Assembly (NCBI GenBank): GCA_015655535.1
Contig: JAATEW010000349.1
Span: 1-6,107 of the forward strand
DNA from: Hyphomicrobiales bacterium
GTDB taxonomy: Bacteria; Pseudomonadota; Alphaproteobacteria; Rhizobiales; Beijerinckiaceae
Direction: 5' to 3'
DNA length: 6,107 bases
Shown here: positions 1 to 5,812 of the stretch, piece by piece
Position numbering within the stretch: the first letter of the stretch is position 1
Layout of the letters: each line of letters starts with the position of its first letter
Made by a program: the position numbers and the translations under genes
The notes under the pieces: generated by a model
The model's input: the letters and a program-made list of their open reading frames with translations, nothing else
Databases searched by the model: none
Told to the model about the DNA's origin: nothing

Positions 1-685
1 GCATGGATTTCTGTTCAACCGCGGCGAGAAAATGTCGAAGTCGGTCGGCAATGTGATCGGCCCGCATGATCTCGTCGAGCGCTACGGCATCGATCCCTTG
101 CGCTATTTCTTCCTGCGCGAAGTGCCCTTCGGGCAGGACGGCAATTATTCGCACGAGGCGATCGTCAATCGCATGAATGCCGATCTCGCCAATGATATCG
201 GCAATCTGGCGCAGCGCTCCTTGTCGATGATCGGCAAGAATTGCGGGGCGAAGCTCCCGGCGCCGGGCGATTTTTCCGAGGCCGATCTCGCCTTGCTCAA
301 TCAGGCGGCGGCATTGCCGGAAAAGGCCCGCGCCCTGATGCAGGATTATGCGCTGCATTTGGTGCTCGCCGAAATCTGGCGGGTCGTTGCCGAGGCGAAC
401 CGCTATTTCGCCGCCGAGGAGCCATGGAAGAAAAAATCCGACCTGCCGCGCAGGGACACCATTCTCTACGTCACGGCGGAGGTGCTGCGCATCCTGGCGA
501 TCATGGCTTTGCCGTTCACGCCGGAGGCCATGGAAAAGCTTTTGGATCTTCTGGCCGTTCCGCCGGACGCGCGGAATTTCGTCGAGGCCGCGCGTGTGGG
601 CGGCCTCAAATCGGGCGTCGAATTGCCATCTCCGGCGCCTATCTTCCCGCGCTATATAGAGCCGGAAGAAGAACCCAAGGCCTGA
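1..685 (+). CDS. metG: Methionine--tRNA ligase (MetRS), C-terminal part; 5' end lies outside the window
   Basis: This enzyme charges tRNA-Met with methionine in the cytoplasm, using ATP. The reading frame is already open at the left edge (first full codon at position 2) and reads HGFLFNRGEKMSKSVGN. This contains the KMSKS loop of class I aminoacyl-tRNA synthetases (codons about 29-43), which stabilises the adenylate transition state. The remaining ~215 residues are the helical anticodon-binding domain, including ANRYFAAEEPWKKK, whose Pro-Trp matches the anticodon-reading Pro-Trp pair of E. coli MetRS. The protein ends soon after this domain (FPRYIEPEEEPKA) and has no C-terminal Trbp111-like dimerisation domain, as in the short MetRS forms common in alphaproteobacteria. 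The Rossmann catalytic core with the HIGH motif and the zinc knuckle must lie upstream. The stop is 4 nt before the next gene, so the two are probably co-transcribed. An ATG at 32 is internal (the Met of KMSKS), not a start. Confidence 0.97.
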   Translation, partial: HGFLFNRGEKMSKSVGNVIGPHDLVERYGIDPLRYFFLREVPFGQDGNYSHEAIVNRMNADLANDIGNLAQRSLSMIGKNCGAKLPAPGDFSEADLALLNQAAALPEKARALMQDYALHLVLAEIWRVVAEANRYFAAEEPWKKKSDLPRRDTILYVTAEVLRILAIMALPFTPEAMEKLLDLLAVPPDARNFVEAARVGGLKSGVELPSPAPIFPRYIEPEEEPKA

Positions 686-689
686 ACCC

Positions 690-1505
690 ATGTTGATCGA
701 TTCGCATTGCCATTTGGACTTTCCGGATTTCGCGGCCGAGCGCGACGCAGTTGTGGCGCGGGCTCAAGCCGCGGGTCTCGCCCGCATGATCACGATCTCG
801 ACGCGCGTCGATGCCTTCGCCACGATCTCCGGCATCGCCGAGGCCTATGAGCCCGTCTATTGCACGCTCGGCACGCATCCGCTCGAAGCCCATCGCAATC
901 TGGAGGTCACAGCCGCGCAGCTCGTCGCCATGGCAAAGCATCCGAAATGCGTCGGCCTCGGCGAAGCGGGGCTCGACTATCATTACGATCTCGCGCCGCG
1001 CGATGTCGCGCATCGGGTGTTTCGCACCCATATCGAAGCCGCGCGCGATAGCGGCCTGCCCCTCGTCATTCATTCGAGAGATGCCGATAACGACATGGCG
1101 GCGATCCTGACCGACGAGATGGGGAAGGGGGCTTTCAAGGCCGTGCTCCATTGTTTCACCTCTTCGGCGCGGCTCGCGGAAGTGGGCGTAGAACTTGGTC
1201 TCTCGATCTCCTTCTCGGGCGTGCTCACCTTCAAGAAATCCGACGAGCTCCGCGCCATTGCGCAAAAAGTGCCGCTCGACCGGCTGCTGGTCGAGACCGA
1301 TGCGCCATTTCTGGCGCCGCAGCCTTATCGCGGCAAGCGCAACGAGCCTGCCTTCGTCGTCGAGACGGCGAAGGTTCTGGCCGAGGTCAAGGGCGTGAGC
1401 CAGGCCGAGATCGGCGCCATCACTACGGCCAATGTGCTGCGGCTTTTTTCGAAAATGCCTGCACCTGCCGGTATCGAGGCCAAAGGCGCGGAGGCGGCGG
1501 CCTGA
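690..1505 (+). CDS. TatD/YcfH-family metal-dependent hydrolase (putative deoxyribonuclease)
   Basis: A 271-residue protein of the amidohydrolase-like TIM-barrel superfamily. Family members are divalent-metal-dependent hydrolases with reported 3'-5' DNase activity and proposed roles in DNA repair or quality control. The expected metal ligands are all present: the N-terminal HxH (H6, H8 in DSHCHLD), E92 in GEAGLDY, H128 in IHSR, H154 in HCF and D204 in ETDAP. Length is normal for the family (~260 residues), plus a short Ala-rich tail. The start at 690 gives the canonical MLIDSHCHLD beginning, with an AAGG ribosome-binding sequence about 9 nt upstream inside the end of metG. The gene is 4 nt from metG and its TGA overlaps the next ATG, so it is translated within the metG operon. 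In many proteobacteria a YcfH-type member lies near holB/tmk/metG, which fits this location. Its physiological substrate cannot be told from the sequence. Confidence 0.95.
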   Translation: MLIDSHCHLDFPDFAAERDAVVARAQAAGLARMITISTRVDAFATISGIAEAYEPVYCTLGTHPLEAHRNLEVTAAQLVAMAKHPKCVGLGEAGLDYHYDLAPRDVAHRVFRTHIEAARDSGLPLVIHSRDADNDMAAILTDEMGKGAFKAVLHCFTSSARLAEVGVELGLSISFSGVLTFKKSDELRAIAQKVPLDRLLVETDAPFLAPQPYRGKRNEPAFVVETAKVLAEVKGVSQAEIGAITTANVLRLFSKMPAPAGIEAKGAEAAA

Positions 1506-2326
1506 TGAGCCTCGCCATCACCATCCTCGGCTGCGGCTCGTCGGGCGGCGTGCCGCGCGTCGGCCAGGGCTGGGGCGCCTGCGATCCGGCCAATCCGAAG
1601 AACCGCCGCCGCCGCTGCTCGATCTTTGTGGAACAGACAGCGCAGGACGGCGGCGCCACGCAAACTGCCGCAGGCAAAACCCAAGTACTGATCGATATGT
1701 CGCCGGATCTGCGCGAGCAATTGATCGGCCAGGGCGTCACCAATCTCGATGCGATCCTGGTGACGCATCAGCACGCCGACCATACGCATGGGATCGACGA
1801 CATCAGGCCTCTGGTCATCATGGCGCATCGCAAGCTCGATGTTCATATGGACGCAGTGACGTCCGGCATCGTGCGCGGCAGCTTCGGCTATATTTTCGAA
1901 ACCCCGCCCAGCAGCCAATATCCGGCGCTCCTCAACGAGCACAGGCTGCATGCGGGGCATCCTTGCATCATCGAGGGCAAGGGCGGGCCGATTTCCTTCC
2001 TGCCGTTCCGGCTCGAACATGGCGAGATCGACGCGCTCGGCTTCCGCATCGGCGACATCGCCTATTCGCCCGACGTCAACGCCATTCCGCCGGAAAGCGT
2101 CGGCTTCCTGGAAGGTCTCGACCTCTGGATCGTCGATGCCTTGCGCTACAAGCCGCATCCGACGCATTTCTGTCTCGAAGAGACATTGGAGTGGATCGCG
2201 CGGCTGAAACCGCGCCATGCGATCCTGACGAACCTCCACACCGATCTCGATTTCGAGGCGCTGCGCGCGCAATTACCGGCGAATGTTGAGCCTGCGTTTG
2301 ACGGCATGCGTATCGTGCGCGACTGA
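1505..2326 (+). CDS. PhnP-like metallo-beta-lactamase-fold hydrolase
   Basis: A 273-residue metallo-beta-lactamase-fold protein of the COG1235/PhnP type. It begins MSLAITILGCGSSGGVP, the glycine-rich first strand of this group. The dinuclear-metal motif THQHADH gives H88, H90, D92 and H93. Further likely ligands are H172 (LEHG), D190 (YSPD) and H245 (NLHTD), matching the order H, D, H of the remaining PhnP ligands. E. coli PhnP is a cyclic phosphodiesterase acting on 5-phosphoribosyl 1,2-cyclic phosphate. There is no phn operon here, so the substrate should be treated as unknown. The CxCxxC structural-zinc knuckle that follows GVP in PhnP is not complete: only C26 and C38 are in that area. 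The ATG at 1505 shares its A with the TGA of the TatD-family gene, so translation is coupled. A longer open frame upstream reads through that gene and is rejected because the conserved N-terminus begins here. The 3' end overlaps a convergent gene by 54 bp. Confidence 0.93.
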   Translation: MSLAITILGCGSSGGVPRVGQGWGACDPANPKNRRRRCSIFVEQTAQDGGATQTAAGKTQVLIDMSPDLREQLIGQGVTNLDAILVTHQHADHTHGIDDIRPLVIMAHRKLDVHMDAVTSGIVRGSFGYIFETPPSSQYPALLNEHRLHAGHPCIIEGKGGPISFLPFRLEHGEIDALGFRIGDIAYSPDVNAIPPESVGFLEGLDLWIVDALRYKPHPTHFCLEETLEWIARLKPRHAILTNLHTDLDFEALRAQLPANVEPAFDGMRIVRD

Positions 2327-3127
2327 AATGCCGCATTCCGCGCTGATCCCGGCCGCCGCATCCGCCAGTGCCTGCTTGAAGCGGCCGTAGTCCAGGCTGC
2401 GGACGAGCCAGGCATCGACGGCCTGTTTCAATTCCGGGTCGCGGCTCATCAGATAGGCTTTCTCGTAATGATCGAAAGGTTCGGCGACGTTCGCCGGACA
2501 CAGCGTGCCGGGATGACGGCGGGACTGGTAGTCCACGATTTCGCCGTCGTCCATGACGACGTCGGCGCGACCGGCCTCCAACTCGCCGAAAATTGTCCGG
2601 TTGTCGGGATAATCGTTGATCTGGGCATGCGGGAAATTCGCTCGGTCAAAACGCTCGTTCGTGCCGCCCGGATGAACGACCACCCGCACGTCGGGCCGGT
2701 CGATGGAGGCGATCGTGACATAGCGGTCCTTGTCGGCGCAGCGCACGATCGGCCTGTGGCCGTCGAGCAAGACAGGCATCGAATAATAGCCGATGGCAGC
2801 GCGATCGTCGGTCACGCTGACGCCGCCCATGACGATATCGAAGCGGTCGGCCTGGAGGTCAGGTATGATGTTCTTCCACGTCGTCTGCACGATCGCGAGC
2901 TTGACGCCAAGCGATTTGGTCAGCGACAGCGCCATGGTGACATCGGCGCCTGTGAATTCGCCATCCGAATCGCGAAAGGAGAAGGGCGCGTAATCGCCCG
3001 TCAATCCGACTCTGAGCGTCCCGTCGGCCCGGATGGCTGCGAGCGGACGCGCGGATAATGGCGGTGCCACGATCAAAGCCAGTAATGAGCTCGCTAAAAT
3101 GCTTAAAAACTGAACGGATCTAACCAT
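2273..3127 (-). CDS. Exported PheC-like (cyclohexadienyl dehydratase-type) solute-binding-fold protein
   Basis: A 284-residue periplasmic protein of the type II solute-binding fold (SBP_bac_3). It has a clear signal peptide: MVR, then a hydrophobic stretch to about residue 22, with likely cleavage after SA at residue 26. The mature part resembles Pseudomonas PheC, which makes phenylpyruvate or phenylalanine from prephenate or arogenate in the periplasm: LRVGLTGDYAPFS (38-50), DRFDIVMGGVSV (94-105), HPGGTNERF (152-160), DNRTIF (175-180) and YEKAYL (221-226). C130 and C210 match two PheC cysteines. In my recalled ungapped alignment, the PheC general-acid glutamate (E173 of mature PheC, in DAIEAR) falls on I196 here, with a glutamate one residue earlier (E195). 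The protein may therefore be a dehydratase with a rearranged site or only a binding protein. No permease or ATPase gene lies beside it. The start has GAGGA directly before the ATG and AGGCGG about 8 nt upstream. The last ~25 residues extend beyond the usual PheC end. Confidence 0.85.
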   Translation of the reverse strand: MVRSVQFLSILASSLLALIVAPPLSARPLAAIRADGTLRVGLTGDYAPFSFRDSDGEFTGADVTMALSLTKSLGVKLAIVQTTWKNIIPDLQADRFDIVMGGVSVTDDRAAIGYYSMPVLLDGHRPIVRCADKDRYVTIASIDRPDVRVVVHPGGTNERFDRANFPHAQINDYPDNRTIFGELEAGRADVVMDDGEIVDYQSRRHPGTLCPANVAEPFDHYEKAYLMSRDPELKQAVDAWLVRSLDYGRFKQALADAAAGISAECGISVAHDTHAVKRRLNIRR

Positions 3128-3607
3128 TCCTCATTCCGCCTGCCAGGCTCTTACATGTGCCCAGTGTGGGGATTGAACAAGCGCCGTTACAATATGATTT
3201 CAGCGACTCCGGCGGAGCCGGCCGTCTCGATCCGCTCATCGTGTGGGTTCGCGAGGTGAACATCGCCTATTTAGGTTCCATAATATTGATTATGCGAATC
3301 AAGCATACGGCGAACCCTGGGCTCCACTTATATGAATGATCGTATTTGACATGCCTTATCAGTTCCGGCAGGTTCTGTTCTTCCCCACAAAATCGGTAGC
3401 CAAGAGCCTCGTTTTTCTGCTACGAATAATGCGGACACGGGACGATCGGCATTCATATCGAATACCAGGCGCGGATATTTGGCTGGCACCCTCGGGTGGC
3501 TGGCCTTGTTTGCGTGCTTGATCCGGATTGCGTAAGTGTTTGATTTAAGATGGTAAATTGGCAAGCGAACGGCGGGTATCGCCTAGGCGGAGACGAGCGG
3601 GCATAAC
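3128..3607. other. 480-bp divergent intergenic region, no convincing gene
   Basis: This stretch separates the start of the PheC-like gene (-) from the start of the cold-shock gene (+), so it should carry both promoters and both 5' leaders. It is more AT-rich than the flanking genes. Short open frames exist on both strands but have no recognisable domain, mixed codon use and no good ribosome-binding site. Visible structures are a CTCCG-G-CGGAG dyad (3207-3217), ATAAT-N4-ATTAT around 3282-3295, a CACCC-TC-GGGTG hairpin (3487-3498) flanked by GGCTGGC direct repeats, and the palindrome CGCCTAGGCG (3580-3589) just upstream of the cold-shock ATG. A TTGACA (3346-3351) could be a -35 element but has no good -10 at 16-18 nt. 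The region could also hold a long regulatory leader, as cold-shock mRNAs often have; this is not demonstrated here. Confidence 0.6.
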
Positions 3608-4279
3608 ATGAGCAAAGGTAAAGACTTCCGGGGACCCAGAAAGCGCGGGTTTGATGATGATGGACCGTCCCCCTTCGACGCACCGCGGACAGCAAGCCGC
3701 CCCGCGCGTCCAGCCTTCGGTGGAGCTCCAAGCGGCGGCGGATTTGGCGGCGGCGCCGAAGCGCCCACGACGGGTACGCCGGTCGATGCCGTGGTCAAAT
3801 GGTTCAAGGGCGACAAGGGCTTCGGTTTCGTCGAATTGGGCAATGGCGCCGGCGACGCTTTTCTTCATATCGGCGCCCTCCAGGCCGCCGGCTATGAAAC
3901 CGTACCGCCGGGCGCCAAGCTAAAGGTCTATGTTGGCAATGGCATGAAGGGCACCCAGGTGACCCGCGTGCTCGAAGTCGACACGGCCGGCGCAGCCGAG
4001 CGGGCGCCGCAGCGCTCCTTCTCCGACGCGCCGCGGGGCGGCCCGCGCCGCGCGCCCGATCCGGCCACGGCCGTGTCGGTCAGCGGCACCGTCAAATGGT
4101 TCGACGACAACAAAGGCTTCGGCTTCGTGCAATCGCACGACGGCGGCAAGGATGTCTTCGTCCATATTTCGGTTCTGGGCTCGTCCGGCGTTCAGCATCT
4201 GGCCGAAGGCCAGGCGGTGACGATGCGGGTCGTGGATACGCCGAAGGGCCGCGAGGCTCTGTCGATCTCTCTCGATTGA
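3608..4279 (+). CDS. Double cold-shock-domain RNA/ssDNA-binding protein
   Basis: A 223-residue protein with two cold-shock domains (OB folds that bind single-stranded RNA/DNA, act as RNA chaperones and melt secondary structure). Domain 1 covers about residues 59-125, with RNP1 KGFGFV (70-75) and a variant RNP2 AFLHI (84-88). Domain 2 covers about 157-222, with VKWFDDNKGFGFV (RNP1 169-174) and canonical RNP2 VFVHI (183-187). The first ~57 residues are basic and rich in Gly, Pro and Arg (MSKGKDFRGPRKRGF, then SGGGFGGG) and look disordered. A second Arg/Pro-rich linker joins the domains (about 126-155). Two-domain Csp proteins are typical of alphaproteobacteria; Caulobacter CspC and CspD are the studied examples, linked to stationary phase rather than cold alone. 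The ribosome-binding site is weak (GAGCGG about 7 nt upstream, GGAG about 15 nt upstream). A strong stem-loop follows the stop codon by 30 nt. Confidence 0.93.
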   Translation: MSKGKDFRGPRKRGFDDDGPSPFDAPRTASRPARPAFGGAPSGGGFGGGAEAPTTGTPVDAVVKWFKGDKGFGFVELGNGAGDAFLHIGALQAAGYETVPPGAKLKVYVGNGMKGTQVTRVLEVDTAGAAERAPQRSFSDAPRGGPRRAPDPATAVSVSGTVKWFDDNKGFGFVQSHDGGKDVFVHISVLGSSGVQHLAEGQAVTMRVVDTPKGREALSISLD

Positions 4280-4309
4280 GATCGTAAGATCGGGGCTCGA
4301 TAATGATGC

Positions 4310-4356
4310 AATCTGGCGAAATCCAAACGTTTCGCCAGATTCAAACCCTTTTATTT
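4310..4356 (+). terminator. Stem-loop terminator after the cold-shock gene
   Basis: A perfect 12-bp inverted repeat, AATCTGGCGAAA (4310-4321) and TTTCGCCAGATT (4330-4341), encloses an 8-nt loop (TCCAAACG). It is followed by CAAACCC and then the T-rich stretch TTTTATTTT (4348-4356). The T tract begins about 6 nt after the stem, so it is a less compact intrinsic terminator than the textbook form. The mazG start codon lies only 3 nt beyond the T tract, so the same structure could also control read-through into mazG. There is no T tract on the opposite side, so it would work on the + strand only. Confidence 0.75.
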
Positions 4357-4359
4357 TAA

Positions 4360-5178
4360 ATGCAGCCCTCCTCCGATATCGCCCGTCTGATCGAGATCAT
4401 GGCTGCCTTGCGGACCCCCGGCTCCGGCTGTCCGTGGGATCTCGAACAGAATTTCGAGACGATCGTCCCTTTCACGCTCGAAGAGGCCTATGAGGTCGCG
4501 GACGCCGTTCAGCGTGGCGATCTTCAGGACTTGCGCGACGAGCTCGGCGACCTGCTGCTGCAGGTGGTCTTTCATGCCCGCCTGGCGGAAGAGCAAAAAG
4601 CTTTCGATTTCGGCGGCGTGGTCGAAGCCATCACCGCGAAAATGATCCGCCGCCATCCGCATATATTCGGCGAGGCCAAGGATCTCACGCCAGATGCCGT
4701 CAAGGGGCTCTGGGCCGAGATCAAGGCTGCGGAGAAGGCCGCCAAGGCGGTCGCGCGCGGCGGCGAGGTGCAAACCCCGTCAGGCGTTCTGGCCGATGTC
4801 GCGGTGACCCTTCCGGCTTTGACCCGCGCCGTCAAATTGCAGGAGAAGGCCTCGCGCGTCGGCTTCGATTGGAAGGACGCGAAAGTGGTCGTCGTCAAGA
4901 TCCGCGAAGAGACGGATGAGGTCGAAGCCGCGCTTGCCGGCGGCGACCCGGACGCGGTCGCCGAAGAAATCGGCGATTTGTTTTTCGCTGTCGCCAATCT
5001 CGCGCGGCATCATGACCGCGACCCCGAAAGCATTGTGCGTGCGGCCAATGCGAAATTCGAACGGCGCTTCGGCTTTATCGAAGAGACGCTGGCGCGGCGC
5101 GGTCAGGCCTTTGCCGCGACAAGCCTCGCCGAAATGGAAGCGCTTTGGACCGAGGCCAAAGCGGCTGAGAAAAAATAA
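4360..5178 (+). CDS. mazG: Nucleoside triphosphate pyrophosphohydrolase MazG
   Basis: A 272-residue full-length MazG that hydrolyses NTPs to NMPs and pyrophosphate in the cytoplasm. In E. coli it cleans the nucleotide pool of aberrant nucleotides and has been linked to lowering ppGpp. Two tandem all-alpha MazG domains are visible. In the first (about 6-125), GCPWD (23-27), the EExxE metal motif E41-E45 (LEEAYE) and ExxD E61-D64 (DELGD) are followed by RRHPHIF (97-103). In the second (about 145-265), EETDE at 183-187, EEIGD with E203 and D206, and KFERRF (232-237) are present. All expected acidic metal ligands appear intact. The N-terminus aligns well with E. coli MazG from the first residue, and an in-frame TAA sits directly before the ATG, so no longer start is possible. 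No Shine-Dalgarno sequence precedes it (CCCTTTTATTTTAA-ATG). It may be read by read-through from the cold-shock gene or from a transcript with a very short leader. It is convergent with the downstream DUF302 gene. Confidence 0.96.
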   Translation: MQPSSDIARLIEIMAALRTPGSGCPWDLEQNFETIVPFTLEEAYEVADAVQRGDLQDLRDELGDLLLQVVFHARLAEEQKAFDFGGVVEAITAKMIRRHPHIFGEAKDLTPDAVKGLWAEIKAAEKAAKAVARGGEVQTPSGVLADVAVTLPALTRAVKLQEKASRVGFDWKDAKVVVVKIREETDEVEAALAGGDPDAVAEEIGDLFFAVANLARHHDRDPESIVRAANAKFERRFGFIEETLARRGQAFAATSLAEMEALWTEAKAAEKK

Positions 5179-5181
5179 AAA

Positions 5182-5208
5182 CCTAATGAGGGCTTCTGTG
5201 AAATTAGG
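5182..5208. repeat. Small inverted repeat just after mazG
   Basis: CCTAAT (5182-5187) and ATTAGG (5203-5208) form a 6-bp stem with a 15-nt loop, starting 4 nt after the mazG stop. There is no T tract after it on the + strand, so it is a poor terminator by itself. It may be the outer part of the dispersed repeat that follows immediately. Confidence 0.4.
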
Positions 5209-5214
5209 CCCTTA

Positions 5215-5263
5215 GTCCTCACCCTGAGGAGCGTCCAAAGGACTCGTCTCGAAGGGCGAGGAC
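5215..5263. repeat. Dispersed palindromic repeat, REP-like, possible bidirectional terminator
   Basis: GTCCTCACCCT (5215-5225) pairs with AGGGCGAGGAC (5253-5263) over 11 positions with one mismatch. An inner GTCC-AAA-GGAC hairpin (5233-5243) closes it. The left half can also fold alone (TCCTCA-CCC-TGAGGA, 5216-5230). The core CCTCACCCTGAGGAGC...CGTCTCGAAGGGCGAGG matches, from memory, a family of short repeats (CCTCATCCTGAGGAGC...GTCTCGAAGGATGAGG) scattered between genes of Bradyrhizobium, Methylobacterium and relatives; no search was run. It sits between the convergent ends of mazG and the DUF302 gene, where such a hairpin would separate opposing transcripts. Confidence 0.75.
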
Positions 5264-5295
5264 GTTCAAGAATGCCGTTCGGCAACCGCTATAAG

Positions 5296-5308
5296 CGTCC
5301 TCATCCTG
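5296..5308. repeat. Partial second copy of the repeat arm, overlapping the DUF302 stop codon
   Basis: GTCCTCATCCTG (5297-5308) matches the left arm GTCCTCACCCTG (5215-5226) at 11 of 12 positions. CGTCCTC (5296-5302) can also pair with GAGGACG (5258-5264), giving an alternative fold that encloses a TGCCG-TT-CGGCA hairpin (about 5273-5284). The TGA stop of the DUF302 gene (5301-5303, - strand) and its last two codons lie inside this arm. Confidence 0.55.
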
Positions 5309-5792
5309 CCGCCCGCAACAGCGCGCCTTCAAGCTCGGCATCGAGCATGCGTCCGACCGCCGTCACGTCGCCATCGCCGAACTGGCCGAAGAACGAAGAC
5401 GGCCGGTCATATTCGAAGACGGCATGCCCCGCCTCGTTCTCGTAGAGCACCACGCGCAGCGGCGCATAAAGCGCCGCCGGCACTTTATGTCGCGTCATTT
5501 TGGAGGCCGTCAGCGGATTGCCGATCTCATATTGCATCGCCTTCTTCTTTTGGCCGGCCATCTGCAGGGTCGCGCCATGGTCGCGGGCAAGGAAGATCGA
5601 CAGATCCGGCCCCGCCTCCAGAAGCTTCAAGGCGCTCTCGGCGTCGCCCTGCCCCAAAAGTTCGAGGCTCTTCGTGTTGAGTTGAGGCACTGCGCGCTCA
5701 AGTGCCGCCTTCACCTCGTCGAATGATTTCTGCGACTCGATGCGGACATGTTCGATCTCAATCGCATGCCGCGTTACGATCGGGTCGGCCAT
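5301..5792 (-). CDS. DUF302 domain-containing protein
   Basis: A 163-residue, apparently soluble protein with no signal peptide or membrane segment. The region GNPLTASKMTRHKVPAALY (91-109), then PLRVVLYENEAG, FEYDRPSS and QFGDGDV, is the characteristic core of DUF302. Structures of the family are small alpha/beta folds, and I know of no established biochemical function. Members are often found near redox, metal or stress genes, but no such neighbour is visible here. The N-terminal half (about 11-70) carries alternating charged and hydrophobic helices. The start is placed at 5792 rather than at the upstream ATG (5804): the 12 nt between them contain GGAGGTGG, a near-perfect Shine-Dalgarno sequence 5 nt before the second ATG, and the upstream ATG has no such site. 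The 3' end runs into a dispersed repeat that supplies the stop codon, so the C-terminus (LLRAAG) may be partly repeat-derived. Confidence 0.85.
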   Translation of the reverse strand: MADPIVTRHAIEIEHVRIESQKSFDEVKAALERAVPQLNTKSLELLGQGDAESALKLLEAGPDLSIFLARDHGATLQMAGQKKKAMQYEIGNPLTASKMTRHKVPAALYAPLRVVLYENEAGHAVFEYDRPSSFFGQFGDGDVTAVGRMLDAELEGALLRAAG

Positions 5793-5794
5793 CG

Positions 5795-5802
5795 CCACCT
5801 CC
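5795..5802 (-). promoter_or_regulatory. Strong Shine-Dalgarno site deciding the DUF302 start
   Basis: On the - strand the sequence reads ATGGAGGTGGCGATG. GGAGG (5798-5802) is complementary to the 16S rRNA 3' end and lies 5 nt before the ATG at 5792-5790. It overlaps the earlier in-frame ATG at 5804, which is therefore probably not used. Confidence 0.8.
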
Positions 5803-5812
5803 ATAATACTTG

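Noticed and set aside
639..1265. 208-codon open frame on the - strand opposite the TatD-family gene
   Set aside because: A shadow of the real gene, with no domain features and no ribosome-binding site.
1151..1504. Upstream in-frame extension of the MBL gene
   Set aside because: It translates the TatD-family gene in a wrong frame into Arg/Ala-rich sequence; the conserved MBL N-terminus starts at 1505.
1325..2272. 315-codon open frame on the - strand across the TatD-family and MBL genes
   Set aside because: It is antisense to two genes with complete catalytic motifs, has no recognisable domain, and exists because the high-GC codons of the real genes rarely make stops on that strand.
2468..3058. 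196-codon open frame on the + strand opposite the PheC-like gene
   Set aside because: Antisense to a gene with a clear signal peptide and family motifs; the composition is that of a reverse-strand shadow.
2273..3127. Assigning the PheC-like gene to an ABC amino-acid transporter operon
   Set aside because: No permease or ATPase gene is adjacent on the same strand, so transport is only one possibility.
3346..3374. TTGACA as a -35 box for the cold-shock gene
   Set aside because: No acceptable -10 hexamer lies 16-18 nt downstream, and the site is more than 230 nt from the start codon.
3157..3564. Short open frames in the intergenic region (3157-3339 +, 3336-3521 +, 3328-3564 -)
   Set aside because: No domain, no ribosome-binding site, mutual overlap and no coding-like base pattern. 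Kept only as part of the intergenic description.
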